Positions 43,201-51,103 of a stretch of 64,000 nucleotides of DNA are shown here, piece by piece. The notes beneath the pieces are model-generated. The model was not told the DNA's origin. It ran no database searches and saw only the letters and a program-made list of their open reading frames with translations. This DNA comes from Bacteroidota bacterium. Its GTDB lineage: Bacteria; Bacteroidota; Bacteroidia; 2-12-FULL-35-15. Where the stretch lies: NCBI GenBank assembly GCA_025963715.1, contig JAOQAG010000039.1, positions 1 to 64,000 of the forward strand, written 5' to 3'. The position numbers were made by a program, and so were the translations under genes. How positions within the stretch are numbered: position 1 is the stretch's first letter; every line of letters starts with the position of its first letter.

Positions 43201-43451
43201 TGGCGGTATATCCGAATCCTTTCAGTGAAAACGCAAAAGTTGAATACCAGCTTGCCGCTCCTGCGATGATCGGGATTACTTTGTCGGATGTGCTGGGAAA
43301 ACAACTGACCTTGCTTGAAAAGCAAAATCAGTCGAGCGGAACGCATACACTTACGATCAATAAAAGCGAATTGAATCTTGCCAAAGGAATGTATTTGTTG
43401 AGTATAAAAATGAACGAAACAGTAAAAAATTATAAATTAATTGTAAATTAG
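40269..43451 (+). CDS. Secreted GH18 glycoside hydrolase with CUB domain and T9SS tail
   Basis: 1060 residues with a signal peptide. The GH18 barrel covers about 128-455: RVYGWHPYW, catalytic HGVNIDFEG with D234 and E236, IIMGYDYYYSG, LLLGLPYYGREW and GIGGIGIWALGYDDG. The C-terminal 600 residues repeat the architecture of the preceding amidase (CUB from 460, RAGFHFFCDYATQTNRGNSY, then Por tail with AVYPNPF at about 975). It should cut chitin or a peptidoglycan-like glycan outside the cell. It lies 114 bp after the amidase gene. Confidence 0.92.
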   Translation: MKKQFILFFIAFITQSVFAQRDSIVSIQAFYIDSSEIGGDPREYIPQDDTIPATLHRKVIRGGGLGFHGLDYYLLQQENDTVHKSIHQEEAEKYIDYDLTTDEQWDSVRFAETGQPKSITHGSVRSCALNKRVYGWHPYWSNGLQSNYDWNGLTDLCYFSYDVNSADGNATSTHGWSTATVVTDAQAAGVNVTLCATLFSGHTAFFASSTAQQTLITNLINLLQARNAHGVNIDFEGMSSSNAAGFTTFMINLCNQMHTAIPGSEVSIALYSVDWGNVFNMTALNPYVDLFIIMGYDYYYSGSGTAGPEDPLYNFQTSYNYTLTKSITYYLNKGASKSKLLLGLPYYGREWATSAATAPSTTTGGGSNTVIYNTFRANTSGYYSSRQWETNSFSSWFPSVRSGVNWQAFVDDAASMSKRFDVVNQYGIGGIGIWALGYDDGYNDFWNLIQNKFTNCAVVPCTDTIYDMGGPNRNYYDNENFTYTIAPSGATGVTLNFTSFATELNYDTLWIYNGANTAAPLIGVYSGSVSPGTITSSGGALTIRFKSDNATEAAGWQAIWNCSVDNVAPTTLVSAPAPWETANFSTSFTDADNTGGSGIAKSYYMVQDYNGTEWRANNGNGFFNDNFDTAINPEWTNGSGNWSISGGYLDQTDETNSNTNLYASLTQNLSNQYLYSFQGKIDGTGTNRRAGFHFFCDYATQTNRGNSYFVWFRVDQSVCEFYKVTANVFTLENSVPMTVNAGQWYDYKVIYDRITGKMDVYQDDIFVGSWTDPVPLANGNAISFRSGNCNYMVNDLKVYRSRLPAVTVTVTVTVGAAGTNDVRYQNPNPSTSSCKINSITKDVAGNLSAVASQNVNIDWTDPSAPMVNDGVAPDIDTSYSLTQLSANWSMCTDTNSAIAKYMYAIGTMPGAVDIVGWTDNGMSTSVTKTGLTLTNNQLYYFSVQSYDGAGLSSATTNSNGQLVLMPTGINETNNGINVAVYPNPFSENAKVEYQLAAPAMIGITLSDVLGKQLTLLEKQNQSSGTHTLTINKSELNLAKGMYLLSIKMNETVKNYKLIVN

Positions 43452-43473
43452 AATTTCATTTTTAGTTACGTGT

Positions 43474-44343
43474 ATGCAAAAAAAACTCCTGCTCCTGCTG
43501 CTTTTATTTATTAATTCATTTTTACTTCCCGCCCAGGAAGAGCTGGAACCGTTTGATAAATACGGACCTCCCGGGGTAACGTATACGGATATGAAGTCGG
43601 CGCTGAAAGAAGCAAAGATCGTATACAAATTAAAGCTGGAGTATGCGCCGATAGATCCGAAATTAGTTTCGAAGCTGAATAAATTAACGGAGCTGCAATG
43701 TTTACAGCTTACCGGGAACTCGCTTACGGAATTGCCCCCGGGATTTACAGATCTGAAAAACCTGGTTTATTTTTCCTGTAAAGCAAATAATATTACCGCG
43801 TTACCAAAAGGTTTTGGTTCGCTGGAACAGCTTACAGAGCTGCAGCTCATCAATACAAAGTTGGATTCATTACCGTTCGAGATCGCTTATTTGGGAAAAT
43901 TAAGAAGGATCGAAATTCAGAACAACCAGGCGGATACGCTTGACCTGCCTAATTCATTCGGGTATTTAGGGAATTTAAATGAGCTGCTGATCTTTAATTC
44001 GAAGTTGGATACACTACCGGCTTCTTTCCCGGAATTAAAACATTTAAAAAGCTTAACGATTGCCATGTGCGGCTTAAAAAAAATGCCGAAAGCAATTGGT
44101 AAAATGACCACGCTGGAAACACTGATCCTGGATAACAACAACCTGAACGAATTGCCAAAAAGTATTTACAGCTTAAAAAATTTGAAATATCTTTCCGTAA
44201 AAAGCAATCACCTAACGGCTATTTCGGATTTTGTATCCAAGCTGCAAAACCTGGAAGTGCTGGATTTGCGTGGAAATACATTCCAGGAATATGATATTGC
44301 TATTTTGAAAATTTTGCTGCCGAGATGCAGGGTTTTGTATTGA
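43474..44343 (+). CDS. Leucine-rich repeat protein, secreted
   Basis: 289 residues with signal peptide (KKLLLLLLLFINSFLLPAQ). About eight LRR units of roughly 23 residues, such as LQCLQLTGNSLTELPPGF and LETLILDNNNLNELPKSI, fill residues 65-285. LRR proteins of this sort bind proteins at the surface. There is no sorting tail. It starts 23 bp after the GH18 stop and may be co-transcribed. The stop codon directly abuts the stop of the convergent ORF6N gene, with no room for a terminator. Confidence 0.85.
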   Translation: MQKKLLLLLLLFINSFLLPAQEELEPFDKYGPPGVTYTDMKSALKEAKIVYKLKLEYAPIDPKLVSKLNKLTELQCLQLTGNSLTELPPGFTDLKNLVYFSCKANNITALPKGFGSLEQLTELQLINTKLDSLPFEIAYLGKLRRIEIQNNQADTLDLPNSFGYLGNLNELLIFNSKLDTLPASFPELKHLKSLTIAMCGLKKMPKAIGKMTTLETLILDNNNLNELPKSIYSLKNLKYLSVKSNHLTAISDFVSKLQNLEVLDLRGNTFQEYDIAILKILLPRCRVLY

Positions 44344-44967
44344 TTATTTTCTTGTGCGGCTAACCTTTTTCGGGCTTATTTTTTTCCGGTTTATCTTTTT
44401 CTTTTTAGGAATTTTAAATCCGATCCATTCCCGCGCTTCAAGTTCTTTATTTCCTTTTTCCTTACTTTCCTTAGGCTCTTTTTTTTCACTTAATTCGTCC
44501 AGGTACTGAAATACAACCTCAATATTTTTTGTATTGTTGTTTGTTTTCTTTTCCAGCTGTTCTATTGCCAAACGTAATTCTGTATTTTCTGTCAGCATCT
44601 TTCGGACCTTTGTAAATACACGCATAATAAGAATGTTTACCTGGATTGCTTTTTTGCTGTTCAACACACTTGATAACATCAGTACACCATGTTCTGTAAA
44701 TACATTTGGAAGGGTTCTTCTTCCTCCCCAACTTGACATCACATTTTGTGATATCAAGTTTTGCCATTCTTTTTCACTTAGCTGGAACATAAAATCAGGT
44801 GGAAATCTATCCAAATTCCTGTTCACAGCCTGGTTCATTATTCTTGTTTCTACTTTGTAGAGCTCCGCAAGATCATTATCCAGCATTACTTTTTGTCCTC
44901 TGATAAAATAAATCTTATTCATTACTGCCTCATCAGGAATCACTAATCTCGTTTCTCTCTTAGCCAT
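44344..44967 (-). CDS. ORF6N-domain DNA-binding protein
   Basis: 207 residues. The ORF6N domain (about 10-130) is clear: VMNKIYFIRGQKVMLDNDLA, NLDRFPPDFMFQLSEKEWQ, LISQNVMSSWGGRRTLPNVF, TEHGVLMLSSVLNSKKAIQV. A coiled coil (TENTELRLAIEQLEKKTNNN) and a very basic tail (KKKKINRKKISPKKVSRTRK) follow. ORF6N domains are known from phage antirepressor-like proteins. The codons for LISQNVMSS are themselves a copy (44732-44758) of the 27-bp palindrome repeated upstream of the gene. Confidence 0.88.
   Translation of the reverse strand: MAKRETRLVIPDEAVMNKIYFIRGQKVMLDNDLAELYKVETRIMNQAVNRNLDRFPPDFMFQLSEKEWQNLISQNVMSSWGGRRTLPNVFTEHGVLMLSSVLNSKKAIQVNILIMRVFTKVRKMLTENTELRLAIEQLEKKTNNNTKNIEVVFQYLDELSEKKEPKESKEKGNKELEAREWIGFKIPKKKKINRKKISPKKVSRTRK
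44732..44758. repeat. In-gene copy of the 27-bp palindrome (P0)
   Basis: CTTGACATCACA...TGTGATATCAAG, differing at two positions from the intergenic copies. It lies in the ORF6N gene and encodes residues LISQNVMSS on the minus strand. Confidence 0.85.
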
Positions 44968-44988
44968 TTGTTTTTATTATTTTGATAA

Positions 44989-45015
44989 CTTGATATCACA
45001 AATTGTGATATCAAG
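44989..45015. repeat. 27-bp palindrome P1, in the ORF6N 5' region
   Basis: Perfect palindrome with half-site CTTGATATCACAA; pairing extends two bases further on each side. It lies 21 bp before the ORF6N ATG, between the -7 box (45030-45037) and the start codon, so it is an operator candidate or an RNA hairpin. Confidence 0.9.
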
Positions 45016-45029
45016 TTTGTTTTGGATTG

Positions 45030-45037
45030 CAAACCTA
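45030..45037 (-). promoter_or_regulatory. -7 promoter box (TAGGTTTG) for the ORF6N gene
   Basis: Exact TAnnTTTG on the minus strand, 63 bp before the ATG at 44967; palindrome P1 lies just downstream of the predicted transcript start. Confidence 0.55.
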
Positions 45038-45156
45038 AACTATTTATTTAAAAAGCCTATAGAAGTAAAGAAAATCAATACACATTTTTTATAAAAAATA
45101 ATATTAAAAAAAATCGACAATGATTGCCAGTAAAGGATTTTAAGAGCTATTTTAAT

Positions 45157-45431
45157 CTTGATATCACAAATTGTGATATCAAGATGGTTTTTATATTATA
45201 AAATAAAAATTGATATGATAAGAAAAAGCAATGATTTTATCCCTGCAAAGACCAATAAAGAAAGGTTTTTTAATCTTGATATCACAATTTGTGATATCAA
45301 GATGGGGGTATATTATAAAAATGCGAATTGATTTTACAATATAAATAACAAGAAAAAAAAACGGTTTATTCCTGTGCAGATCAATAAAGAAAGGGAGTTT
45401 AAATCTTGAGATCACAAATTGTGATATCAAG
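45157..45431. repeat. Palindromes P2, P3 and P4 with homologous spacers
   Basis: Three further copies at 45157-45183, 45275-45301 and 45405-45431. P2 is perfect, P3 has a changed centre and P4 one mismatch in the left half (GAGATC). The two segments between them (91 and 103 bp) are related to each other: both have TATTATAAAA, TTTATxCCTGxxxAxxxCAATAAAGAAAG and end in AATC. They are therefore tandem repeats of about 118-130 bp, not CRISPR spacers. No frame here looks coding. Confidence 0.88.
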
Positions 45432-45506
45432 TTTGGATTAAAAATCAGGGATGATTTTTTATTTGATCAGAAGAATCTGCACATCAGTAATCCGCACATC
45501 TGCACA

Positions 45507-46226
45507 TTATTTTTTTTTCTTCTCTTCCTTTTCCTCGTAATTAAGCACACCGCCCCAAAGGCTCATCTGGTTCATGATCCAGATCTTTCTACCGGAAACA
45601 TATCCGCTGGGAGCACCTGCATTAAACTTGCGCGGATTGGGTAATACAGCGGCAATGGTGGCTGCTTCTGCGCGACTTAAATTGATCGCATCTTTTTTGA
45701 AAAATGCGGTGGATGCAGCTTGTGCGCCATATACGCCATCGCCCATTTCGATCACGTTAAGGTATACTTCCATGATGCGTTGTTTGCTCCAGAATGTTTC
45801 GATCAAAAAAGTAAAATACACTTCAAAACCTTTCCTGATCCAGCTATGACCGGGCCATAAAAAAACATTTTTTGCGGTTTGCTGACTGATGGTACTGGCG
45901 CCGCGCTGTTTCTTATGATTCTCATTATACTCCATTGCTTTATCGATGGCCTGAAAATCAAAGCCACTGTGTTTGATAAAATTCTGATCTTCGGAACACA
46001 CGACTGCGAGCTGTAAATTCGGAGAAATTTTTTCGAACGATACCCAATTTTTTTTCAGCTTCAGATCCTTGCCATCCACTTTTTGCTCCACGCAACGGAT
46101 CAGCATCAACGGTGTAACCGGCACCGGCACCCAACGGAATAAAATAACGGAAGCGATGCTGATGATAAAAAACCACATCGTAGCTTTCCATGTAAATCTC
46201 CAGAGTTTTAATAAAAATTCTTTCAC
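45507..46226 (-). CDS. mtgA: Monofunctional peptidoglycan transglycosylase
   Basis: 239 residues from a GTG at 46226; an ATG at 46277 would add 17 residues overlapping the upstream gene. One N-terminal membrane helix ([16 protein letters not shown]) is followed by a GT51 domain: [20 protein letters not shown] with the catalytic Glu, [21 protein letters not shown], and [20 protein letters not shown]. It polymerises glycan strands of the cell wall. It follows a PorP/SprF gene by 4 bp, so it is in the same operon as secretion genes. Confidence 0.9.
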   Translation of the reverse strand: MKEFLLKLWRFTWKATMWFFIISIASVILFRWVPVPVTPLMLIRCVEQKVDGKDLKLKKNWVSFEKISPNLQLAVVCSEDQNFIKHSGFDFQAIDKAMEYNENHKKQRGASTISQQTAKNVFLWPGHSWIRKGFEVYFTFLIETFWSKQRIMEVYLNVIEMGDGVYGAQAASTAFFKKDAINLSRAEAATIAAVLPNPRKFNAGAPSGYVSGRKIWIMNQMSLWGGVLNYEEKEEKKKK

Positions 46227-46230
46227 GTTC

Positions 46231-47184
46231 TTATAGTTCAAATGTAGGACAATTGGCTGCACCGGCCGGACGATCATAGTTTTCGGTACTCATTACCGGC
46301 GAAAATCCCATCATAAATTCGGTTGAATTTGCATGCGCCGAACGGAATTTTGAAATGGTGTAATCATACGCAAAGCCAACCACCAGGTTGGAAAAGATCC
46401 TCACCTGCAGCATCGCGGATACAGCATCGTGCATACGATAGGAAACACCCAATCCCACTCTTTTACGATAATACACCATGCAGTTAAAGCTTGTTACCGG
46501 GATGCCGATGAACGTGGTTTGCACCTGCACAGCGGGCACAATAATAAAATCATACCCGGCTGAAACAAATTTCCGCCCCAGGGTGATGTACGCATTCGGA
46601 TATAATTTACTACCGGTGCCGATCTCTTTATTTCCCTGCGTTAATGTATTTTTAAAAACATTCCGTACGGCAACGCCTGCCACCAGTTTTTTTGAATACA
46701 AATAAACACCCGGAATAAAATCAGGGATCACCACATTGGGAGTGCGGTTCATCAAGGCTGCATCGTTTGCATCAAACAAACCGTTGGAAATAGCAACCGA
46801 TTTTACACCCGCAGCAATCCCAAAGCTCAGATAATATTTTGGTGATAATTTAAAATGGATCGCATACGATGCATACGCCGCTTTACTTGTAAAAAGTCCG
46901 GACTTATCCTGCTCGAAGTAAGCTCCCACACCATGCCAGTAGCGCTTGTAGCCTTTTTTTCCAAACGCTTTGGTAATGCTTGCAAAATTAGTTTCGGGTG
47001 CGGTTTCAAATCCCTGCCATTGCACACGGCGGCCTATCATAAACATCCATCCTTTAGAACTGCCTGCCACAGCCGGATTCAGTCCATATTCATTGAGCAT
47101 AAATTGTGTGTACTGTGTATTCTGCTGCGCAAAATTGCTCAACGAAATAAAAAGAATAATGAATGTGGCTAATTGTTTTTCCAT
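46231..47184 (-). CDS. PorP/SprF family type IX secretion membrane protein
   Basis: 317 residues with signal peptide. The family start [21 protein letters not shown] is clear, followed by an outer-membrane beta-barrel ([33 protein letters not shown]). PorP/SprF proteins anchor or export type-B sorted adhesins. The gene for such a protein lies directly upstream, one base away, which is the usual arrangement. Confidence 0.93.
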   Translation of the reverse strand: MEKQLATFIILFISLSNFAQQNTQYTQFMLNEYGLNPAVAGSSKGWMFMIGRRVQWQGFETAPETNFASITKAFGKKGYKRYWHGVGAYFEQDKSGLFTSKAAYASYAIHFKLSPKYYLSFGIAAGVKSVAISNGLFDANDAALMNRTPNVVIPDFIPGVYLYSKKLVAGVAVRNVFKNTLTQGNKEIGTGSKLYPNAYITLGRKFVSAGYDFIIVPAVQVQTTFIGIPVTSFNCMVYYRKRVGLGVSYRMHDAVSAMLQVRIFSNLVVGFAYDYTISKFRSAHANSTEFMMGFSPVMSTENYDRPAGAANCPTFEL

Positions 47185-47742
47185 TTATCTGATGATGGAA
47201 ACGCACCCTTTTACAATGGTATTTTCCTTTTTGTTATCTTCATAAATAATATAGAAATACGAATTATCGGGTACCGGAACTCCCAGTAAATCCTTGCCAT
47301 CCCAGGGTTCATACGCACCGCGGTGCTCGTACACTTTTTGTCCCCAGCGGTTGTATACCAAAATTAAATTATCCGGAAAATATTCAATATTAACGATCGC
47401 CCAGCTGTCGTTGTGTGCATCTCCATTGGGTGTAAATACCTGCTCTGGGCTTACATGGCAAAGCGCTTCATTGATCCGTACCGTTATCAGCGTATCGTTT
47501 CCGGCAACATCTGTCACCGTAACAGAATAATCGCCGGGAACAAGATCTGTAATTTCATGATCCGTGCTTCCGGTATTCCAGAGATACACATACGGCGGAT
47601 GTGTATTATTTACAATAACACTGGCAGTACCGGCTATAATACCGTTGCAGCTTACATCAGTAACGTGCAGCGTGTATTCAATATCCTGCGCACTCATTGT
47701 GTTTACAATGAAAAATAATAACATGCTGCAGTATCGGGTCAT
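47185..47742 (-). CDS. Short SprB-repeat protein with type-B T9SS sorting domain
   Basis: 185 residues from the ATG at 47742 (MTRYCSMLLFFIVNTMSAQ). One SprB-like repeat (YVYLWNTGSTDHEITDLVPG, then YSVTVTDVAGN) is followed by the gliding-type C-terminal domain FTPNGDAHNDSWAIVNIEYF...VYNRWGQKVYE...WDGKD. Most type-B adhesins are very large, so this is a minimal version. A longer frame starts with GTG and overlaps the TPR gene. Confidence 0.88.
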   Translation of the reverse strand: MTRYCSMLLFFIVNTMSAQDIEYTLHVTDVSCNGIIAGTASVIVNNTHPPYVYLWNTGSTDHEITDLVPGDYSVTVTDVAGNDTLITVRINEALCHVSPEQVFTPNGDAHNDSWAIVNIEYFPDNLILVYNRWGQKVYEHRGAYEPWDGKDLLGVPVPDNSYFYIIYEDNKKENTIVKGCVSIIR

Positions 47743-47747
47743 TGATT

Positions 47748-48458
47748 TCACTTGCACAATTTTTCAATTAATTCTTCCGCCATTACGCTTCCTTTTTCGG
47801 ATGCAATGTTGAGCGTTTCACAGGCGCCTGTTTTATCATTGTGCTGGTACATCGCGGTAGCCATGCCAATGTATGCCTCTCGGTAAGAGGGGTCCAGCTC
47901 AATTACTTTTTTATAATCAGTAAGTGCACCGTTGTAATCACCCGACATGTCTTTCCAGTAAGCGCGGCTGTAATATGCATTGATATAGCGCTTGTCCAGC
48001 TCAATGGCTTTGTCCAGGTCGGTGATCGCACCTGCAAAATCATCGAGGTGCGCTTTTGCCTGCGCCCTGTTGTAATACGCTTTGGTGTTGAACGGAGCCA
48101 GCGCGATCATTTTATTAAAATCTTTGATAGCGGAAATATAATCTTTCAGCTGCGCCTTTACAATGCCTCTTCCATTGAACGCATCCGTATAATTGGGATT
48201 GATCTTAATGGCTTTATCAAATTGTTTTATAGCGAGTTTGTATTCGCCTTGTTTGTAGCTGATAAAACCCTGCAGGCAATAGGCGCTGTCGAAATCCGGA
48301 CGCTGGTTGATGGCATTATCCAGGTCCTGCAACGCAGCTGTGTAATCTTTTTGCGAATCATTGATGATCGCACTTTGATAATATTCCGTTGCACTGTTTT
48401 GTGCAAATGAAAAAGCAGCAAACAAAAGGAATGAACTGATGATCGCTGCTTTTTTCAT
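47748..48458 (-). CDS. Tetratricopeptide-repeat protein, secreted
   Basis: 236 residues with signal peptide (KKAAIISSFLLFAAFSFAQ). Six TPR units cover 25-230 (for example AIKDFNKMIALAPFNTKAYY and AITDLDKAIELDKRYINAYY). It would be a periplasmic scaffold. It heads the operon with the type-B protein, PorP/SprF and the transglycosylase, so it may assist secretion or wall remodelling there. Confidence 0.88.
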   Translation of the reverse strand: MKKAAIISSFLLFAAFSFAQNSATEYYQSAIINDSQKDYTAALQDLDNAINQRPDFDSAYCLQGFISYKQGEYKLAIKQFDKAIKINPNYTDAFNGRGIVKAQLKDYISAIKDFNKMIALAPFNTKAYYNRAQAKAHLDDFAGAITDLDKAIELDKRYINAYYSRAYWKDMSGDYNGALTDYKKVIELDPSYREAYIGMATAMYQHNDKTGACETLNIASEKGSVMAEELIEKLCK

Positions 48459-48545
48459 GTAAGAAAAATGATATTGGATAAGTTGGATATTAGATGTTGG
48501 AATTTTTAGAATTTAAAATTTAGATATTCGAATTTCATTTATTTT

Positions 48546-50771
48546 TTATTTCAACAGATCGCCCAATGCATTGTCAAATTTCGCTTTTGCATCTGCAATC
48601 GTTCCGAATGATTCTTCATCGATCACCATTTCGTTTCCGGTCACGTCGCCCAGGTAAGCAAACTCGGCATTGCTTTCCATCATGATGTCGATGAATTTAT
48701 CTTCATCCGCTTTTTTAACGGAAACAATCACGCGGCTTTGTGATTCGCCAAACAGGAATGCATCTTTACGCACATTTTCATCGCAGCTGATGTCGAAACC
48801 CAAACCATTGGTCATGGAGCTTTCCAGCAGCGTAATAAATAATCCGCCATCAGCGCAATCGTGTGCCGACTGAATGATCTTTGAAGTGATCAGCTCTTTT
48901 ACGGCTTGTTGCACATAAAATTCTTCATCCAGGTCGAACATCGGCGCCGGAGAATTTTTCACTTTGTGATACGAGTATAAATATTCCGAAGAAGCAATGT
49001 CATTTTTTGCAGAACCGATCATGTAAATGGAATCGCCTTCATTTTTAAAATTCAGCGTCATGCGGTTATTTTTATCTTTTAAAATTCCGAGCATCCCAAT
49101 TGTTGGCGTTGGAAATACAGGACCTTCGTAGGAAGATTGATTGTAAAAACTAACATTACCGCCGGTTACAGGCGTAGAAAAACGGATACACGCTTTTGAC
49201 ATTCCTTTGATGGAACCCACAAACTGCCAGTATACTTCGGGATTGTAAGGATTCCCGAAATTTAAACAATTGGTAATAGCGCTTGGCTCGCCGCCGCTGC
49301 ACACAATGTTACGTGCTGCTTCCGAAACCGCAATGGCACAGCCCGTTTCCGGATCGGCATTTACGTAACGCGAGTTACAATCCACTTTTAAAGCGATGGC
49401 TTTGTTTGTTCCCTTGATGTTCACGATAGCGGCATCGGATGGCGCATTGGTGCTCATATTCACTGTTCCTACCATAGAATCGTACTGATTGTACACCCAT
49501 TGTTTGGAAGCAATGTTCGGATGCGAGATCAGAAAATCAGCAACTGCTTTCAAATCTTTTGGCTCTGTTACATCATCAATATTGAATTTTTTATTTTCTG
49601 CAAAATAAGCAGGCTCTTTGTATTCGCGTTTGTAGATCGGGGCACCGCCGCCCAGCACCAGCGACTCCGCAGGCACATCCGCAACCAGTTCTCCCTTTAC
49701 AAAATATTTCAAACGTTTGTTATCGGTTACTTCCCCGATGATCTCGCAATTAAGATCCCATTTTTCAAAGACTTTTTCCACCTCTTTTTCACGTCCTTTT
49801 TTCACCACGATCAGCATGCGTTCCTGTGATTCGGAAAGTAAAATTTCCCATGGCAGCATATTGTCCTGGCGGGTTGGCACTTTGTCCAGCCAGATGTTCA
49901 TTCCATGTTCGCCTTTTGCGCTCATTTCGGAAGTAGAGCAGGTAATTCCCGCTGCACCCATATCCTGCATTCCAATTACAGCGCCGGTTTTGATCACTTC
50001 CAGCGAAGCTTCCAGCAATAATTTTTCCTGGAACGGATCGCCCACCTGCACTGCAGGCAAGTCTTTCGCCGAATCTTCGGTAATGTCTTTCGATGCAAAT
50101 GCAGCACCGTGGATTCCGTCTTTTCCGGTAGCAGACCCAACAATGTAAACTGGGTTTCCAACGCCGTAGGAAGTGGCAGAAACGGTTTCTCCCGCTTTTA
50201 CAATCCCCGCGCTCATGGCATTTACCAATGGATTAACGTTGTAACACTCATCAAAGAATACTTCGCCGCCCACAGTTGGGATTCCGAACGCATTGCCGTA
50301 ATCGCCAATGCCTTTTACCACTCCTTTGAGCAGCCATTTTGTTTTATCGAGTTTGATATCGCCGAAGCGCAATGAATTTAATTGTGCGATGGGACGTGCA
50401 CCCATGGTAAAAATATCGCGGTTAATGCCGCCCACACCTGTTGCCGCGCCTTGGTACGGTTCCAATGCAGAAGGGTGATTATGCGATTCGATCTTGAAAG
50501 CGCAGCCTAAATTATCGCCGATATCCACCAAACCTGCATTTTCCTCGCCTGCTTTTGCCAGCATGTGCGGGCCTTCTTTCGGTAAGGTTTTCAGCCAGGT
50601 AATCGAGTTTTTATACGAGCAGTGTTCGCTCCACATTACGGAATAGATGCTCAATTCCACAAAATTGGGTGTGCGCCCTAATACTTCTTTGATCTTTTCA
50701 AACTCCTCGGGTAATAAACCTAATTGTGTTGCGGTTTCAACGGTTGTTAATTGCTCTGTGGTGGTCGACAT
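48546..50771 (-). CDS. purL: Phosphoribosylformylglycinamidine synthase subunit PurL
   Basis: 741 residues, the small form that works with separate PurS and PurQ. The N-terminal FVELSIYSVMWSEHCSYKNS, the ATP-binding-type stretch GPHMLAKAGEENAGLVDIGD and FKIESHNHPSALEPYQGAATGV are conserved. It performs the fourth step of purine synthesis. PurS and PurQ are not in this window. A TAAATTTG box (50859-50866, minus strand) lies 88 bp upstream. Confidence 0.96.
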   Translation of the reverse strand: MSTTTEQLTTVETATQLGLLPEEFEKIKEVLGRTPNFVELSIYSVMWSEHCSYKNSITWLKTLPKEGPHMLAKAGEENAGLVDIGDNLGCAFKIESHNHPSALEPYQGAATGVGGINRDIFTMGARPIAQLNSLRFGDIKLDKTKWLLKGVVKGIGDYGNAFGIPTVGGEVFFDECYNVNPLVNAMSAGIVKAGETVSATSYGVGNPVYIVGSATGKDGIHGAAFASKDITEDSAKDLPAVQVGDPFQEKLLLEASLEVIKTGAVIGMQDMGAAGITCSTSEMSAKGEHGMNIWLDKVPTRQDNMLPWEILLSESQERMLIVVKKGREKEVEKVFEKWDLNCEIIGEVTDNKRLKYFVKGELVADVPAESLVLGGGAPIYKREYKEPAYFAENKKFNIDDVTEPKDLKAVADFLISHPNIASKQWVYNQYDSMVGTVNMSTNAPSDAAIVNIKGTNKAIALKVDCNSRYVNADPETGCAIAVSEAARNIVCSGGEPSAITNCLNFGNPYNPEVYWQFVGSIKGMSKACIRFSTPVTGGNVSFYNQSSYEGPVFPTPTIGMLGILKDKNNRMTLNFKNEGDSIYMIGSAKNDIASSEYLYSYHKVKNSPAPMFDLDEEFYVQQAVKELITSKIIQSAHDCADGGLFITLLESSMTNGLGFDISCDENVRKDAFLFGESQSRVIVSVKKADEDKFIDIMMESNAEFAYLGDVTGNEMVIDEESFGTIADAKAKFDNALGDLLK

Positions 50772-51103
50772 ACGTATAATTTATAGAATTTTTGATTTGT
50801 TGAATTTCTGAATTACCAAAATCGCGTTTCTGCGAATATTTTCCTTAAAATTGAGTGTCAAATTTACGTAAAACAGCCCGATTGCGCCTTTTTTTTTATT
50901 TTGAGTTTTCAACAATTAAATGGAACGCGAATGGAACGCCGATGACGCGGATAAGGCTGATAAAAACGCCCGCCTGAACGATCCGGGCAGGGATAAAACT
51001 GTTATATTTGAAGAATATTGGAACGTTAATAGCGTTCGCAGGAAAAAATCTGCGAAAATCAGTTCAAATCCGCCTTATCCGCGTTCCATAAATACGCAGC
51101 ACA
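50772..51103. repeat. Gap with purL promoter and family C element
   Basis: The -7 box TAAATTTG for purL is at 50859-50866. The family C element (50921-51088) starts TGGAACGCGAATGGAACGC and ends CCGCCTTATCCGCGTTCCA; nested in it is the family D core CGCCCGCCTGAACGATCCGG (about 50967). No gene is visible. Confidence 0.75.

Noticed and set aside
44344-44967. Prophage remnant
   Set aside because: ORF6N is phage-related, but no integrase, capsid, terminase or other phage gene accompanies it; neighbours are ordinary chromosomal genes.
45191-45430. 79-residue minus-strand frame through palindromes P2 to P4
   Set aside because: Its translation merely reads the repeats (LDITNCDIK-like words twice); AT-rich and without a plausible start.
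45157-45431. CRISPR-like array
   Set aside because: The repeats are full palindromes, only four, and the segments between them are homologous to one another rather than unique; no cas gene is present.
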